Below, piece after piece: positions 33,252-41,419 of a stretch of DNA of 45,032 nt (position 1 is its first letter; the number at the start of each line of letters is the position of its first letter). The DNA lies in contig CAYTFK010000018.1 of NCBI GenBank assembly GCA_964436865.1, forward strand, positions 1-45,032, read 5' to 3'. The stretch comes from JAXGPP01 sp964436865 (GTDB lineage Bacteria; Planctomycetota; Planctomycetia; Pirellulales; Thermoguttaceae). The notes under the pieces are model-generated. The model searched no databases. It was not told where the DNA came from and saw only the letters and a program-made list of their open reading frames with translations. Position numbers and translations under genes: made by a program.

Positions 33252-34175
33252 TCAAACGGCTTCCACGCGTACCTCGTTGGCCCAGGCGGCGACCTTGCCC
33301 GGATCGAGACGGCACGGCAACAGATGCCGGAGATTTTCCGCGGCCGCTCCAAGACCCCATCGCACGGATTCAACGGCGCTCTGACCGGCGCGAGTGGCCC
33401 AGGCAATCCCGGCAGCCATCGCATCGCCGCAGCCGATGGGGTTCACCACGCGGTCGACGCGCGGCGGATGAAGGCGATAGGTCTCGCGCTCCGATGTGAG
33501 CCAGACAGGACCAGCGCCCTGCGTGATGGCGACCCACTGGGCGCCCTGGCGGTTGAGTTGCCGCATCGCGAGGCACAATTCACTGTCGCTAACGAGGGGG
33601 CGACCGACCGTACGGGCCAGTTCCTCACGGTTCGGCTTCACAAGGTACGGTCGGAGGCCGAGCACTGCAAGCAGCCCCTCACCCCGGAAATCGAGTACTG
33701 TAGAACACGGACTCCGCAACACCAGCTCACGATAGAAGCCGGGAGAGGCTCCCTCGGGTAGCGAGCCAATGATGATCGCCACATCGGCGCGGGCGGCTTC
33801 CTCGGCATAGGCCTTGATGAAAGCGTCGAGATCGGCCCGGCTCACTGGTCGGCCGTTCTCGACCAGTTCAGTCATGGTACCGTCGGCCTGATCGAGGATC
33901 GTCGTACAGACTCGCGTCGGCGTCTGGGTCTCAATCCAGCGATGCGGAACTCCGAGTTCGTCGAGGTCGCGAGTGACCTCCTTTAACGGAGGGCCGCCGA
34001 CCAGGGCGAGAGTAAGACTTGATCCGCCCAGATGGTGCGCCGCAATGCCGGCATTGAAGACCTTCCCCGAAGCGCACCAGTGCGCTTCTCGGGCACGGTT
34101 CACTTCACCGTAGCGGAAGGCGTCGAATACCAGTATCTGCTGCCACGCGGGGGTCAGGCCGGCGCTCAGAATCAC
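33252..34175 (-). CDS. PfkB-family sugar kinase, 1-phosphofructokinase/hexose kinase-like
   Basis: A 307-aa ribokinase-fold kinase. The N-terminus MILSAGLTPAWQQ resembles FruK/LacC kinases. The C-terminal signature, usually DTxGAGD, reads NPIGCGDAMAAGIAW, which is the form seen in the 1-phosphofructokinase/tagatose-6-phosphate kinase branch; the Asp is the catalytic base. The substrate is therefore probably a phosphosugar, but it cannot be fixed. Its ATG overlaps the stop of the upstream alcohol dehydrogenase (ATGA), so the two enzymes are made together. Confidence 0.85.
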   Translation of the reverse strand: MILSAGLTPAWQQILVFDAFRYGEVNRAREAHWCASGKVFNAGIAAHHLGGSSLTLALVGGPPLKEVTRDLDELGVPHRWIETQTPTRVCTTILDQADGTMTELVENGRPVSRADLDAFIKAYAEEAARADVAIIIGSLPEGASPGFYRELVLRSPCSTVLDFRGEGLLAVLGLRPYLVKPNREELARTVGRPLVSDSELCLAMRQLNRQGAQWVAITQGAGPVWLTSERETYRLHPPRVDRVVNPIGCGDAMAAGIAWATRAGQSAVESVRWGLGAAAENLRHLLPCRLDPGKVAAWANEVRVEAV

Positions 34176-35356
34176 AGCAATTCCTCCAGGATGTCGCTCA
34201 GTTCTTCATCCGACAGCTCGCGCGGATTGCCGCTCATGCTCGCCCCCCGGGAACTGGCGACGATGGCCGGAATCTGCTGGCGAGTGACGCCCACGTCGGA
34301 CAACCTTCTCGGTACGCCCACTCGGCGGCACAGCGTCTCTATTGAAGCGATCAAGTGGTCGACGGCTTCTTCCGGCGACACGGGCGAACCGGAATCATGT
34401 AATAGTCCCGCGAGCCGCACCAGTTCGCGTTGCCGGACGAGACGATTCACCCGCAATGCGGTGGGCAGCATCAGCGCGCAGGCGGCGCCATGGGGGACGC
34501 GTGCATGGACGCCGAGCGCCGCCGCCACACCGTGCGCCATCCCGAGCCCGGAGTTCGCCAGACACATGCCCGACACCAGCGCGGCGTGCGACATTCGTTC
34601 CCGCGCGTCGCGCGAGGTGGGGTTCTCGACCGCCTCGGCGATCGCCGGCAGCGCGAGCCTCAGGCCTTCCAGAGCCAACGACTGGGGTATCGGTTGGGCC
34701 CTGCGCGAGAGATAGCTTTCAATGAGTTGCGTGATCGCGTCCATTCCGCTGGCGGCCGTCACCGCCGGCGGAGCCGAGACGGTAAGTTCCGGGTCCACAA
34801 TCGCAATCCGCGGCATGAGGCGGTCATCGCGAAGGCTCTTCTTGAAAGCCGGATCGTACGAGGAGATCACTGCGTTCTTGGTCGCTTCGGCCCCTGTACC
34901 AGCCGTGGTCGGCATGGCCAGTAGCGGCAACGGGTCGCGCACGAGCTTAAGCCCCTGGCCCACCCCTTCAAGATAGTCTTTCACGGTGGGGCTTTCCGCA
35001 TTCACGGCCATCGCCGCCACCGCCTTGCCCAGATCGATCGCCGCACCACCGCCAATGGCAAGCACGAAGTCGCACTCACTGCCGTTCGCGCGGAGCCGAA
35101 CCGCGACACGGTCGACGTCGGCCACCTCAGGCTCGCGCTCGGCAAGTTCAATGCCAATGGGTTGCACCTCGGCGGCGCGGAGGGCCGACTCGACCTCGCC
35201 GATTGCGCCGCCTTTTATGAGGGCCTGCGCGCCGCAGACGATCAGGCATCGCCGCCCGAGCGAACGGCCCAGAGCGCCCACCTCGCGGCGGCGGCCCCAG
35301 CCGAAGATGATTTTCCGCGGGGCAATGAAGTCGTAGGACAGGGACGCTCCGCTCAT
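34172..35356 (-). CDS. Iron-containing alcohol dehydrogenase family protein
   Basis: A 394-aa group III dehydrogenase. ATG 35356 gives the natural start MSGASLSYDFIAPRKIIFG; the frame extends much further upstream, but that part lacks coding character and runs antisense to aroA. The nucleotide motif GGGAAIDLGKAVAA (102-115) and PTTAGTGAEATKNAV (149-163) are present. The metal ligands by position are D206, Q210, H275 and H289. The second is normally His, so either the metal differs or this is a subfamily with Gln. The reaction is oxidation or reduction of an alcohol/aldehyde with NAD(P). It is coupled to a PfkB kinase. Confidence 0.88.
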   Translation of the reverse strand: MSGASLSYDFIAPRKIIFGWGRRREVGALGRSLGRRCLIVCGAQALIKGGAIGEVESALRAAEVQPIGIELAEREPEVADVDRVAVRLRANGSECDFVLAIGGGAAIDLGKAVAAMAVNAESPTVKDYLEGVGQGLKLVRDPLPLLAMPTTAGTGAEATKNAVISSYDPAFKKSLRDDRLMPRIAIVDPELTVSAPPAVTAASGMDAITQLIESYLSRRAQPIPQSLALEGLRLALPAIAEAVENPTSRDARERMSHAALVSGMCLANSGLGMAHGVAAALGVHARVPHGAACALMLPTALRVNRLVRQRELVRLAGLLHDSGSPVSPEEAVDHLIASIETLCRRVGVPRRLSDVGVTRQQIPAIVASSRGASMSGNPRELSDEELSDILEELL

Positions 35357-35500
35357 TTTGAGTCTCGCACGTCGCTGAGAATCTTGCATTAGGCGCGTGG
35401 CGCCCATCTGAGTGGTTCTAACGTGTGGATGGGGCATGTCAAGCGGCCGGCGACATGCCCCCTTGCGAAGCCGCCGTTCGCGGTGATAGGTTTGAATATC

Positions 35501-36775
35501 ATGACTGATCAGATTGAGATCCGGCCAACAGGGCCCGTCAATGCCACCATTCGGCCGCCGGGCTCGAAGAGCATCACCAATCGGGCGCTGGTCTGCGCCG
35601 CGCTGGCCGAGGGACCGTCGCTTCTCACCGGCGCTCTGGATAGCGATGATACTCGGGTGATGGTCGAGGGCCTCGGCCGACTGGGAATTGCCGCCGAGCA
35701 CGACAGGGTGCGCGACACGATCCGCGTCGAGGGGGGCGGCGGCCGCATTCCCAGCCGCCAGGCCGATCTGTTCGTGGGCAACAGCGGCACGACCATCCGG
35801 TTCCTGACCGCCGCAGCGACGCTCGGGCAGGGCCGCTATCGGCTCGATGGAACGCCGCGAATGCGCGAGCGCCCCATCCAGGACTTGCTCGATGCGCTGG
35901 CACAGCTTGGCGGCAATGTGCAGAGCGAATCGGGCAACGGCTGCCCGCCGGTGCAAGTGTACGGCTGCGGCTTGCCCGGCGGCCGCGCCCAAGTCGCCGG
36001 CAACATTTCCAGCCAGTTCCTGAGCGGCTTGCTCATGGCGGCTCCAGGCGCCCAGTCGCCGGTAGAACTGGTGGTGGCGGGTGAACTCGTTTCAAAACCC
36101 TACGTGACAATGACCATCGCCGTGATGGCAGCGTTCGGCGTGCGGGTGCAAGCCGAAACGCTTAACCGGTTCGTCATTGTCCCGCAGAAGTACCGCGGCT
36201 GCGAGTACGCCGTCGAACCCGACGCCTCGGCTGCCAGCTATTTCTTTGCCGCGGCAGCAGTAACAGGCGGTCGCGTGACCGTGGAAGGCTTGAGCCGCGA
36301 CAGCCTCCAGGGAGACGTCGCGTTCTGCGAGTGCCTCCAGCGCATGGGCTGCGAGGTCAGATACCATTCCGGTTCGATCACCGTGGTTGGTCGACCACTC
36401 CGCGGAATCGAAGTCGATATGAACGCTATTAGCGACACCGTGCAAACGCTGGCCGCCGTGTCCCTCGTGGCAAAAGGCCCCACGACCATCACGGGAGTCG
36501 CTCATATCCGCCACAAGGAGACGGATCGGATCGCCGCCCTGGCCACCGAACTTCGCAAGTTAGGCGCTGAAGTGGAGGAGCGGGTCGACGGCTTGCGAAT
36601 CACGCCTGAGCCGTTGCGTCCGGCGACGATCGATACGTACGACGATCATCGCATGGCAATGAGCCTGGCGGTAGTGGGCCTCATCCAGCCGGGCGTGATA
36701 ATTCGTGATCCGGGCTGCACAGCAAAGACTTATCCCCGGTTCTTTGACGACATGGCGAAGCTTGCCGAGCCCTGA
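35501..36775 (+). CDS. aroA: 5-enolpyruvylshikimate-3-phosphate synthase
   Basis: A 424-aa enzyme of the shikimate pathway joining shikimate 3-phosphate and PEP. Diagnostic motifs are PGSKSITNRAL near residue 20, GNSGTTIRFLTAAATLGQG, RMRERPIQDLLDAL, EPDASAASYFFAAA, HIRHKETDRIAALATELRKLG, TYDDHRMAMSLAVVGL and PGCTAKTYPRFFDDM. It has the Gly at the inhibitor-sensitive position in GNSGTT. ATG 35501 gives the usual start length. It is divergent from the alcohol dehydrogenase and followed by a small hairpin at 36781-36804. Confidence 0.95.
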   Translation: MTDQIEIRPTGPVNATIRPPGSKSITNRALVCAALAEGPSLLTGALDSDDTRVMVEGLGRLGIAAEHDRVRDTIRVEGGGGRIPSRQADLFVGNSGTTIRFLTAAATLGQGRYRLDGTPRMRERPIQDLLDALAQLGGNVQSESGNGCPPVQVYGCGLPGGRAQVAGNISSQFLSGLLMAAPGAQSPVELVVAGELVSKPYVTMTIAVMAAFGVRVQAETLNRFVIVPQKYRGCEYAVEPDASAASYFFAAAAVTGGRVTVEGLSRDSLQGDVAFCECLQRMGCEVRYHSGSITVVGRPLRGIEVDMNAISDTVQTLAAVSLVAKGPTTITGVAHIRHKETDRIAALATELRKLGAEVEERVDGLRITPEPLRPATIDTYDDHRMAMSLAVVGLIQPGVIIRDPGCTAKTYPRFFDDMAKLAEP

Positions 36776-36780
36776 CAAGA

Positions 36781-36804
36781 GACTGCTTGGGCGGAGAAGC
36801 AGTC
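36781..36804 (+). terminator. Hairpin after aroA
   Basis: GACTGCTT (36781-36788) pairs perfectly with AAGCAGTC (36797-36804) around eight bases, five bases after the aroA stop. No U tract follows, so it may be an mRNA-end stabiliser or a weak terminator. Confidence 0.35.
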
Positions 36805-36896
36805 GCCGAGCGACGGCAGATCCGTAACTTCCCCGCGTTCATTGGCCCTGCCAGCGGTAGCCGCGTGAATTCGGAAGAGACCCTGTACCAAAGGCA

Positions 36897-37139
36897 CTAG
36901 CCGACCCGAGGCGACAGGGTGTTGTGGTCGTGGGAGACGTAGCGAAGTAGCTCGTCGGCACGCTGGAGGAGCGGGTTGCTCCCATTGGCGCCATCAACCG
37001 GATTGACCGCCGGATCACGGGCGACGAACCTGCCGCGACAATGCTGGCAGACCACGGTCCTCCCGAGGTACTCCACGCGGATCTGCAGCCTTCGGCCACA
37101 TGTCGGGCACCCTTGCACGAAGTAAGTCGAGTTCGACAT
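36897..37139 (-). CDS. Small zinc-ribbon protein
   Basis: An 80-aa protein with two CxxC pairs, CPTCGRRLQI and VVCQHCRGRF, spaced like a zinc ribbon. ATG 37139 is fixed by AGGAGG seven bases upstream. The rest is a hydrophilic tail. Proteins of this kind are common in planctomycetes and other bacteria; the role is unknown and may be nucleic-acid or protein binding. It is transcribed alone, leftward, between aroA and dnaB, probably from the promoter at 37183-37211. Confidence 0.75.
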   Translation of the reverse strand: MSNSTYFVQGCPTCGRRLQIRVEYLGRTVVCQHCRGRFVARDPAVNPVDGANGSNPLLQRADELLRYVSHDHNTLSPRVG

Positions 37140-37572
37140 GTTGGAACCTCCTGTTACCCAGCCACCATCCATCAACTCGGACATCCTACGACAATTCGAT
37201 CACTTCTGCAACAACTGTTGGGGAGATTGCCCCTGAATGCTGACCGACCTTTACGATTCTTTAGTTTAGAAGAAATGCGCATTATGGGTCGCTGGCCCCC
37301 CACTGTGGATAAACCAGCTCGGATAGGCTCCCATTTTGAGCGATCTGGTTGTGCTTGATTCAACCCTCAACAGATTTCGACACTGTAGCGCGTTGAGTCG
37401 TTTCGGTCGCCAGAAAAAAGGGGGGTGACGGTCAGCGGACCAAGCGGTCAATGAGGTACGCCTGTGGTACGATGGGTTCACCTTGATGGATCAGGAAAAA
37501 ACTGACGGATTTCCGTAACAGACATGTATGCCGGCCGCGACTGGCCCCGTCTATCCGGGGAGACAACTCCGA
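37140..37572. other. Intergenic region with a perfect DnaA box
   Basis: 433 bases between the zinc-ribbon gene start and the dnaB 3' end with no convincing gene. It contains one perfect DnaA-box 9-mer, TGTGGATAA at 37304-37312 (TTATCCACA on the minus strand), beside a locally AT-rich stretch at about 37246-37285. I found no second good DnaA box, so an origin is not supported. The box may have a regulatory role or be chance. Confidence 0.5.
37183..37211 (-). promoter_or_regulatory. Possible promoter of the zinc-ribbon gene
   Basis: On the minus strand, TTGCAG (37206-37211), 17 bases and TAGGAT (37183-37188). Matches are moderate. The leader would be about 37 bases. Confidence 0.35.
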
Positions 37573-39012
37573 TCAGAACCCGCCCCCATCGCCATCGAAC
37601 GGGGCGAATTCGTCGTAACGCCCTTCGGGGGCTCGGTTCTCGAAGGCGGTGAACTCCTGCCGCCAAGTAAGCTTCACGTCATCCGTTGGCCCGTTGCGCT
37701 GCTTGGCAACAATCAGATCAGCCTTACCAACGAGATCCCGTTCGACGGCTTCTTCTCGCGTGTGGTAATACTCTTCGCGGTGCACGAACATCACAACATC
37801 GGCGTCCTGCTCGATAGCGCCCGATTCACGGAGGTGGCTCAGACGCGGGCGATTGTCCTTCGTAGCCTCGGCCTGCCGATTCAACTGGGCCAGGCAGAGG
37901 ACGGGGACCCTGATCTCGCGGGCCAGCCCTTTGAGCCGCCGCGCAATTTTGGCGACCTGCTCCTGGCGCGGATCCTTGGGGTTGTCGGGCTCGATCAACT
38001 GAAGGTAGTCGATCACGATCAGGCCCAGCTTCCCTTTGCGCTGCAAGCGGCGTGCACAAGCGGCGATTTCTGCGACGGTGCGACTGGGAGTGTCGTCGAT
38101 ATAGAGCGGCGCCTTGCTCAGCCGCGCCGACGCTTCGAGTAGCTTGTCGCGGTCCTCGCCCGAAAGATATCCGCCGCGGAACTTGCGGCCGTCGATCTTG
38201 CCGCGGGCGCAAAGCATGCGCTGGGCGAGTTCCAGCCGCGCCATTTCCAGACTGACGAACAAGACCGATGCGTTCGCCTCGACGGCGACATAGTCGGCGA
38301 TGTTGGTGGCCAGCGCCGTCTTGCCCATGCTGGGGCGGGCTGCCAGGATCACCAACTCCGCTTCGTGCAGTCCGCCCGTGAGATTGTCGAGATCGGCAAA
38401 ACCGCTCGGGGTGCCGGTGGCACCGCCTTCCTCCAACCGCCGGTCGATGTGCTCGAAGGCCTCAACGAGTACATCGTGCATGCAGGCGATCTGGTCGCCG
38501 CTGCGTTCGTCGTGGATTGCAAAGATCTTCTCCTCGGCCTTGCTCATCATCTCGCGCGGCTCGAGGGTCGGATCGTAGGCATCGCGCAGGATTTCGGTGG
38601 CGGCGTGGATCAGCGATCGCAGCGTCGCCTTCTCGTGGACGATCCGCGCGTAGTAGCAGGCGTGTGCGGCCACGGCCACCGATTGCAGCACCTCGGCGAT
38701 GTACGCCGAACCACCCACCGCTTCAAGCTCGCCGGCCTGTTTCAACCGCTCCACGAGCAGCAGTGTATCGGCGGTGCCGCTCTGCTCGTACTGGGCCATG
38801 ATATGGCCGTAGATCTTGCGGTGCGAATCGGCGTAGAAGTCGTCGGCGCGAACGATCAGCGCCACTTCGTCGCACATTTGCGGGTCCAGGAGCATGCTGC
38901 CGAGCACGCTCTTCTCCGCATCAAGGTTTTGCGGCGGCAGCCGGTCGAGAATCTCCGAGGGGGCTTTGCTGCCCGCAGCATGACCGGGGTCGACGCGTCC
39001 GCTGGTGACCAT
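37573..39012 (-). CDS. dnaB: Replicative DNA helicase
   Basis: A 479-aa hexameric helicase. The N-terminal domain PPQNLDAEKSVLGSMLLDPQ is typical of DnaB. The RecA-like core has Walker A ARPSMGKTALATN, FVSLEM, Walker B LIVIDYLQLI and the arginine-finger region with Q/R motifs (LAQLNRQ, LRESGAIEQDADVV). AGGAAGG lies about eight bases before the ATG. It is the last gene of the prs-rplY-pth-rpsF-ssb-rplI-dnaB series but is separated from rplI by a hairpin terminator. The acidic, Gly-rich tail (FDGDGGGF) is not unusual. Confidence 0.95.
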   Translation of the reverse strand: MVTSGRVDPGHAAGSKAPSEILDRLPPQNLDAEKSVLGSMLLDPQMCDEVALIVRADDFYADSHRKIYGHIMAQYEQSGTADTLLLVERLKQAGELEAVGGSAYIAEVLQSVAVAAHACYYARIVHEKATLRSLIHAATEILRDAYDPTLEPREMMSKAEEKIFAIHDERSGDQIACMHDVLVEAFEHIDRRLEEGGATGTPSGFADLDNLTGGLHEAELVILAARPSMGKTALATNIADYVAVEANASVLFVSLEMARLELAQRMLCARGKIDGRKFRGGYLSGEDRDKLLEASARLSKAPLYIDDTPSRTVAEIAACARRLQRKGKLGLIVIDYLQLIEPDNPKDPRQEQVAKIARRLKGLAREIRVPVLCLAQLNRQAEATKDNRPRLSHLRESGAIEQDADVVMFVHREEYYHTREEAVERDLVGKADLIVAKQRNGPTDDVKLTWRQEFTAFENRAPEGRYDEFAPFDGDGGGF

Positions 39013-39065
39013 GGCATCATCCTTCCTGAAATCGCCGGCCCGGCGCGACTATCGCCGTCTGCGCA

Positions 39066-39099
39066 TGATAAAAGGCCTGTCGTCCGGGGGCAACAGGCC
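39066..39099 (-). terminator. Terminator or attenuator between rplI and dnaB
   Basis: ACAGGCC (39093-39099) and GGCCTGT (39074-39080) form a seven-base stem. On the minus strand it is followed by TTTTATC. It lies just after rplI and 54 bases before dnaB. It could limit read-through into the helicase gene. Confidence 0.65.
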
Positions 39100-39119
39100 C
39101 TGGTTGCACTCGGGAAAGT

Positions 39120-39665
39120 TCAGCTCTTCGTCTCGTCACCGCCGACGGTGGGCACCACCCACACTTTGATCTCAGTCTCGACATCAGGGCCAAGATGGAT
39201 CTTCACGGTATAAAGCCCCAGTTCCTTGAGCGGCCCCTGGAGACGGACCTGATCGGGGGTGATGTTGACGCTGTTGCGCTTCAAGGCGTTCGAGATGTCC
39301 TGCGGCCCCACCGAGCCGTAGAGGTGCCCTTCGTCATTGGCGTTGGCTTCAACCGTGACACTCTGCTGAGCGAGGTCTTTGGCCAAGGCGTGGAGACTGG
39401 CCAACCGCGCTTTTTGGATCTCCGTCAACCTCGCCTTGTGCTTCTCTACCATGCGCTTGTGATGGTCGGTGGCGAAAGTCGCCAGACCTTGAGGCAGCAG
39501 GTAGTTCTTAGCATAGCCGGGTTTCACTTCGACCACATCACCCGACTGCCCGAGATGCTCGACCGATTGCACGAGCAATAACTCGATGCCGCCATTGGGG
39601 CCTTTGGGAAGCCGCTTGAAGGCACGATGTTGCGATCGGGCGGAGCTTTTGTTGGCGCTGGGCAT
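39120..39665 (-). CDS. rplI: 50S ribosomal protein L9
   Basis: A 181-aa L9. The hallmark N-domain LLLVQSVEHLGQSGDVVEVKPGYAKNYLLPQGLA starts only at about residue 29, so there is an extra basic segment of about 27 residues (MPSANKSSARSQHRAFKRLP). The start is supported by GAGGAA eight bases upstream. The long central helix and C-terminal domain are normal. A similar extension is something I associate with planctomycete L9. It lies 30 bases downstream of ssb. The usual rpsR between ssb and rplI is absent here. Confidence 0.94.
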   Translation of the reverse strand: MPSANKSSARSQHRAFKRLPKGPNGGIELLLVQSVEHLGQSGDVVEVKPGYAKNYLLPQGLATFATDHHKRMVEKHKARLTEIQKARLASLHALAKDLAQQSVTVEANANDEGHLYGSVGPQDISNALKRNSVNITPDQVRLQGPLKELGLYTVKIHLGPDVETEIKVWVVPTVGGDETKS

Positions 39666-39695
39666 GATAAAATTCCTCTATATCATCGCTATGGT

Positions 39696-40199
39696 TCAAA
39701 ACGGTATGTCGTCACCGCCGCCTGGCGGGCCGCCGCGGCCGCCGCCGGCGGGCTCGCCGTAATCTTCCGAGCCAGAGGGCTGGCTGTATTCGTCATAAGC
39801 GGGCGGACTGCTGCGACGGGCGCCACCTCCTCCCGCCCCCCCCGCTCCGCCGCTGCCGCCGCCTCCACCGCGAGCGCCCAACAGTTGCATCTTCTCGCCG
39901 ACAACCTTCAGTTTCGACTTCTTCTGGCCGTCGTTGCCTTCCCATGTGTCCAACTTGAGCCGCCCTTCAATCAGTACGGGCGAGCCCTTGCTGAGGTACT
40001 CGCCGGCGACTTCGGCGGTACGCCCCCAGAGCGTGACGTCGACAAAGGTCGTTTCTTCAATCCACTCGCCACTGGCGTTCTTCCGCTTGTCGTTGACCGC
40101 AAGACCTATGTCCGTAACCGCCATCCCGCTGGGGACGTAACGCAGTTCGGGATCGCGAGTAAGGTTGCCCACCAGGATCACACGATTGAAGCTCGCCAT
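39696..40199 (-). CDS. ssb: Single-stranded DNA-binding protein
   Basis: A 167-aa SSB. The OB fold is residues 1-105 (MASFNRVILVGNLTRDPELRYV, WIEETTFVDVTLWGRTAEVAGEYL, GSPVLIEGRL). A Gly-rich linker follows, and the protein ends in the acidic tip DDIPF that binds partner proteins. ATG 40199 has GGAGG eight bases upstream; the open frame continues 30 codons further but without SSB similarity. It coats single strands during replication and repair. It sits between rpsF and rplI. Confidence 0.95.
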   Translation of the reverse strand: MASFNRVILVGNLTRDPELRYVPSGMAVTDIGLAVNDKRKNASGEWIEETTFVDVTLWGRTAEVAGEYLSKGSPVLIEGRLKLDTWEGNDGQKKSKLKVVGEKMQLLGARGGGGGSGGAGGAGGGGARRSSPPAYDEYSQPSGSEDYGEPAGGGRGGPPGGGDDIPF

Positions 40200-40318
40200 G
40201 TTGGCCGCCTCCGACGCTAATGACTGGACGAGGTGAACGGGCGTTCCCTGCACGCCCTTCAGGCTAACAGACTGCCGCCGAGAATGCAATCGTCCCGGAC
40301 GGAGTACCGGTTACCCGC

Positions 40319-40732
40319 TCAGCCCTCGACCTCCGCGGTGTCGGCCGCCGGAACGGCGTCAGTCTCGGCGGGCGCGGCTGGGGTGGCTCGCGATACGTAC
40401 TGGCCCGTTCGAGCGTGCTCGACGAGCGTGTCGACGATCCGCGGGTCGACTTTGAGAAGGAGAAACCGCATGATGTTCTCGCTCAACTGGCACTTCCGCC
40501 TGATCTCGCTCAGCTTGGTGGATTCGAGACGGAAGTACGTGAGCCAGTAGGTCCCCTTCCGCTGGCCGTTGATCGGATACGCCAGCCGTCGCTCTTCCCA
40601 AAGTCGACTGACAAGCATTTCGCCGCCCGTATCAGCGACAATCTTAGCGATCTCGCCCGACACGCCTCCTGCATCGCGGCTGTAGCGGCCGGAATCCAGG
40701 ATAAACATCCCCTCGTACACGTTGGCTGCCAA
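40319..40732 (-). CDS. rpsF: 30S ribosomal protein S6
   Basis: A 137-aa S6. Typical motifs are YEGMFILDSGRY, RLWEERRLAYPINGQRKGTYWLTYFRL and ENIMRFLLLKVD. The start codon appears to be TTG at 40732, with GAGGAG six bases upstream; no ATG is available at this position. The C-terminal 25 residues are Ala/Pro/Glu-rich and acidic. It is followed by ssb after 119 bases, the common bacterial order. Confidence 0.94.
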   Translation of the reverse strand: MAANVYEGMFILDSGRYSRDAGGVSGEIAKIVADTGGEMLVSRLWEERRLAYPINGQRKGTYWLTYFRLESTKLSEIRRKCQLSENIMRFLLLKVDPRIVDTLVEHARTGQYVSRATPAAPAETDAVPAADTAEVEG

Positions 40733-40822
40733 AGTGCGCTCCTCGTTCGTTGGATCAACGTTGCCGGCGGGCGCCGGCGACAGGCCGCGGCGACACGCAC
40801 CGCAGGCCGACCCTGACCGTTG

Positions 40823-41380
40823 CTAGTTGTAGCGATTCATCGCCGTCTGGATCCCTTCACAGGCCCAGACCGCTGCCGCCTCCGCCGCCCGCTTCACCGC
40901 CTCGTCGACGACCGGCTGCTCTTCGCTGGTGAATTTGCCCAGCACGTAACCAGTTCCCGCCCACCCAGGCGGCGGCGAGCCGATACCGATCCGCAACCGG
41001 GGAAACTCTTCCGTTCCCAGGCAGCGGATAATGTCTTCCAAGCCTTTCTGCCCGCCCGACGAACCGCCGGCCCGCAGACGCAGCTTGCCCGGCGGCAAGT
41101 TCAAGTCGTCGCAGATGACCAGCAGGTCCTCGTTGGAGAGCTTGTAAAAGTCACGGGCCGCCTGCACGCTCGTTCCGCTGCGGTTCATGTAGGTCAGCGG
41201 GCTCAGCAGCAGGATTTTCTCCCCCTGAACGCCCGCCTCCACAGTCTCTCCATGGAACCGGCCTCGCGGCCCACTCGTAGCGTGTCTCCGGGCCAATTCG
41301 GCCAGGACGGCAAACCCGATATTGTGCCGTGTGCCAAAGTATTTGCGTTCCGGATTGCCCAGGCCAACAATCAACTTCAT
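40823..41380 (-). CDS. pth: Peptidyl-tRNA hydrolase
   Basis: A 185-aa Pth that frees tRNA from stalled peptidyl-tRNA. Motifs are KLIVGLGNPERKYFGTRHNIGF with the catalytic His, PLTYMNRSG, ICDDLNLPPGKLRLRAGGSSGGQKGLEDI and FPRLRIGIGSPP. ATG 41380 follows GGAG by eight bases. It is 39 bases downstream of rplY, and the pairing of L25 with Pth is a classic gene order. Confidence 0.95.
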   Translation of the reverse strand: MKLIVGLGNPERKYFGTRHNIGFAVLAELARRHATSGPRGRFHGETVEAGVQGEKILLLSPLTYMNRSGTSVQAARDFYKLSNEDLLVICDDLNLPPGKLRLRAGGSSGGQKGLEDIIRCLGTEEFPRLRIGIGSPPPGWAGTGYVLGKFTSEEQPVVDEAVKRAAEAAAVWACEGIQTAMNRYN

Positions 41381-41419
41381 GGCCTCGACTCCGGAGCAGT
41401 ACGCTCAGCCCTTGCCGAG

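Noticed and set aside
35357..35992. Long N-terminal extension of the alcohol dehydrogenase
   Set aside because: The extra 212 codons run antisense into aroA and lack dehydrogenase similarity. ATG 35356 gives the normal family length.
37140..37572. Chromosomal origin of replication
   Set aside because: Only one clear DnaA box is present, and no dnaA or dnaN gene lies nearby.
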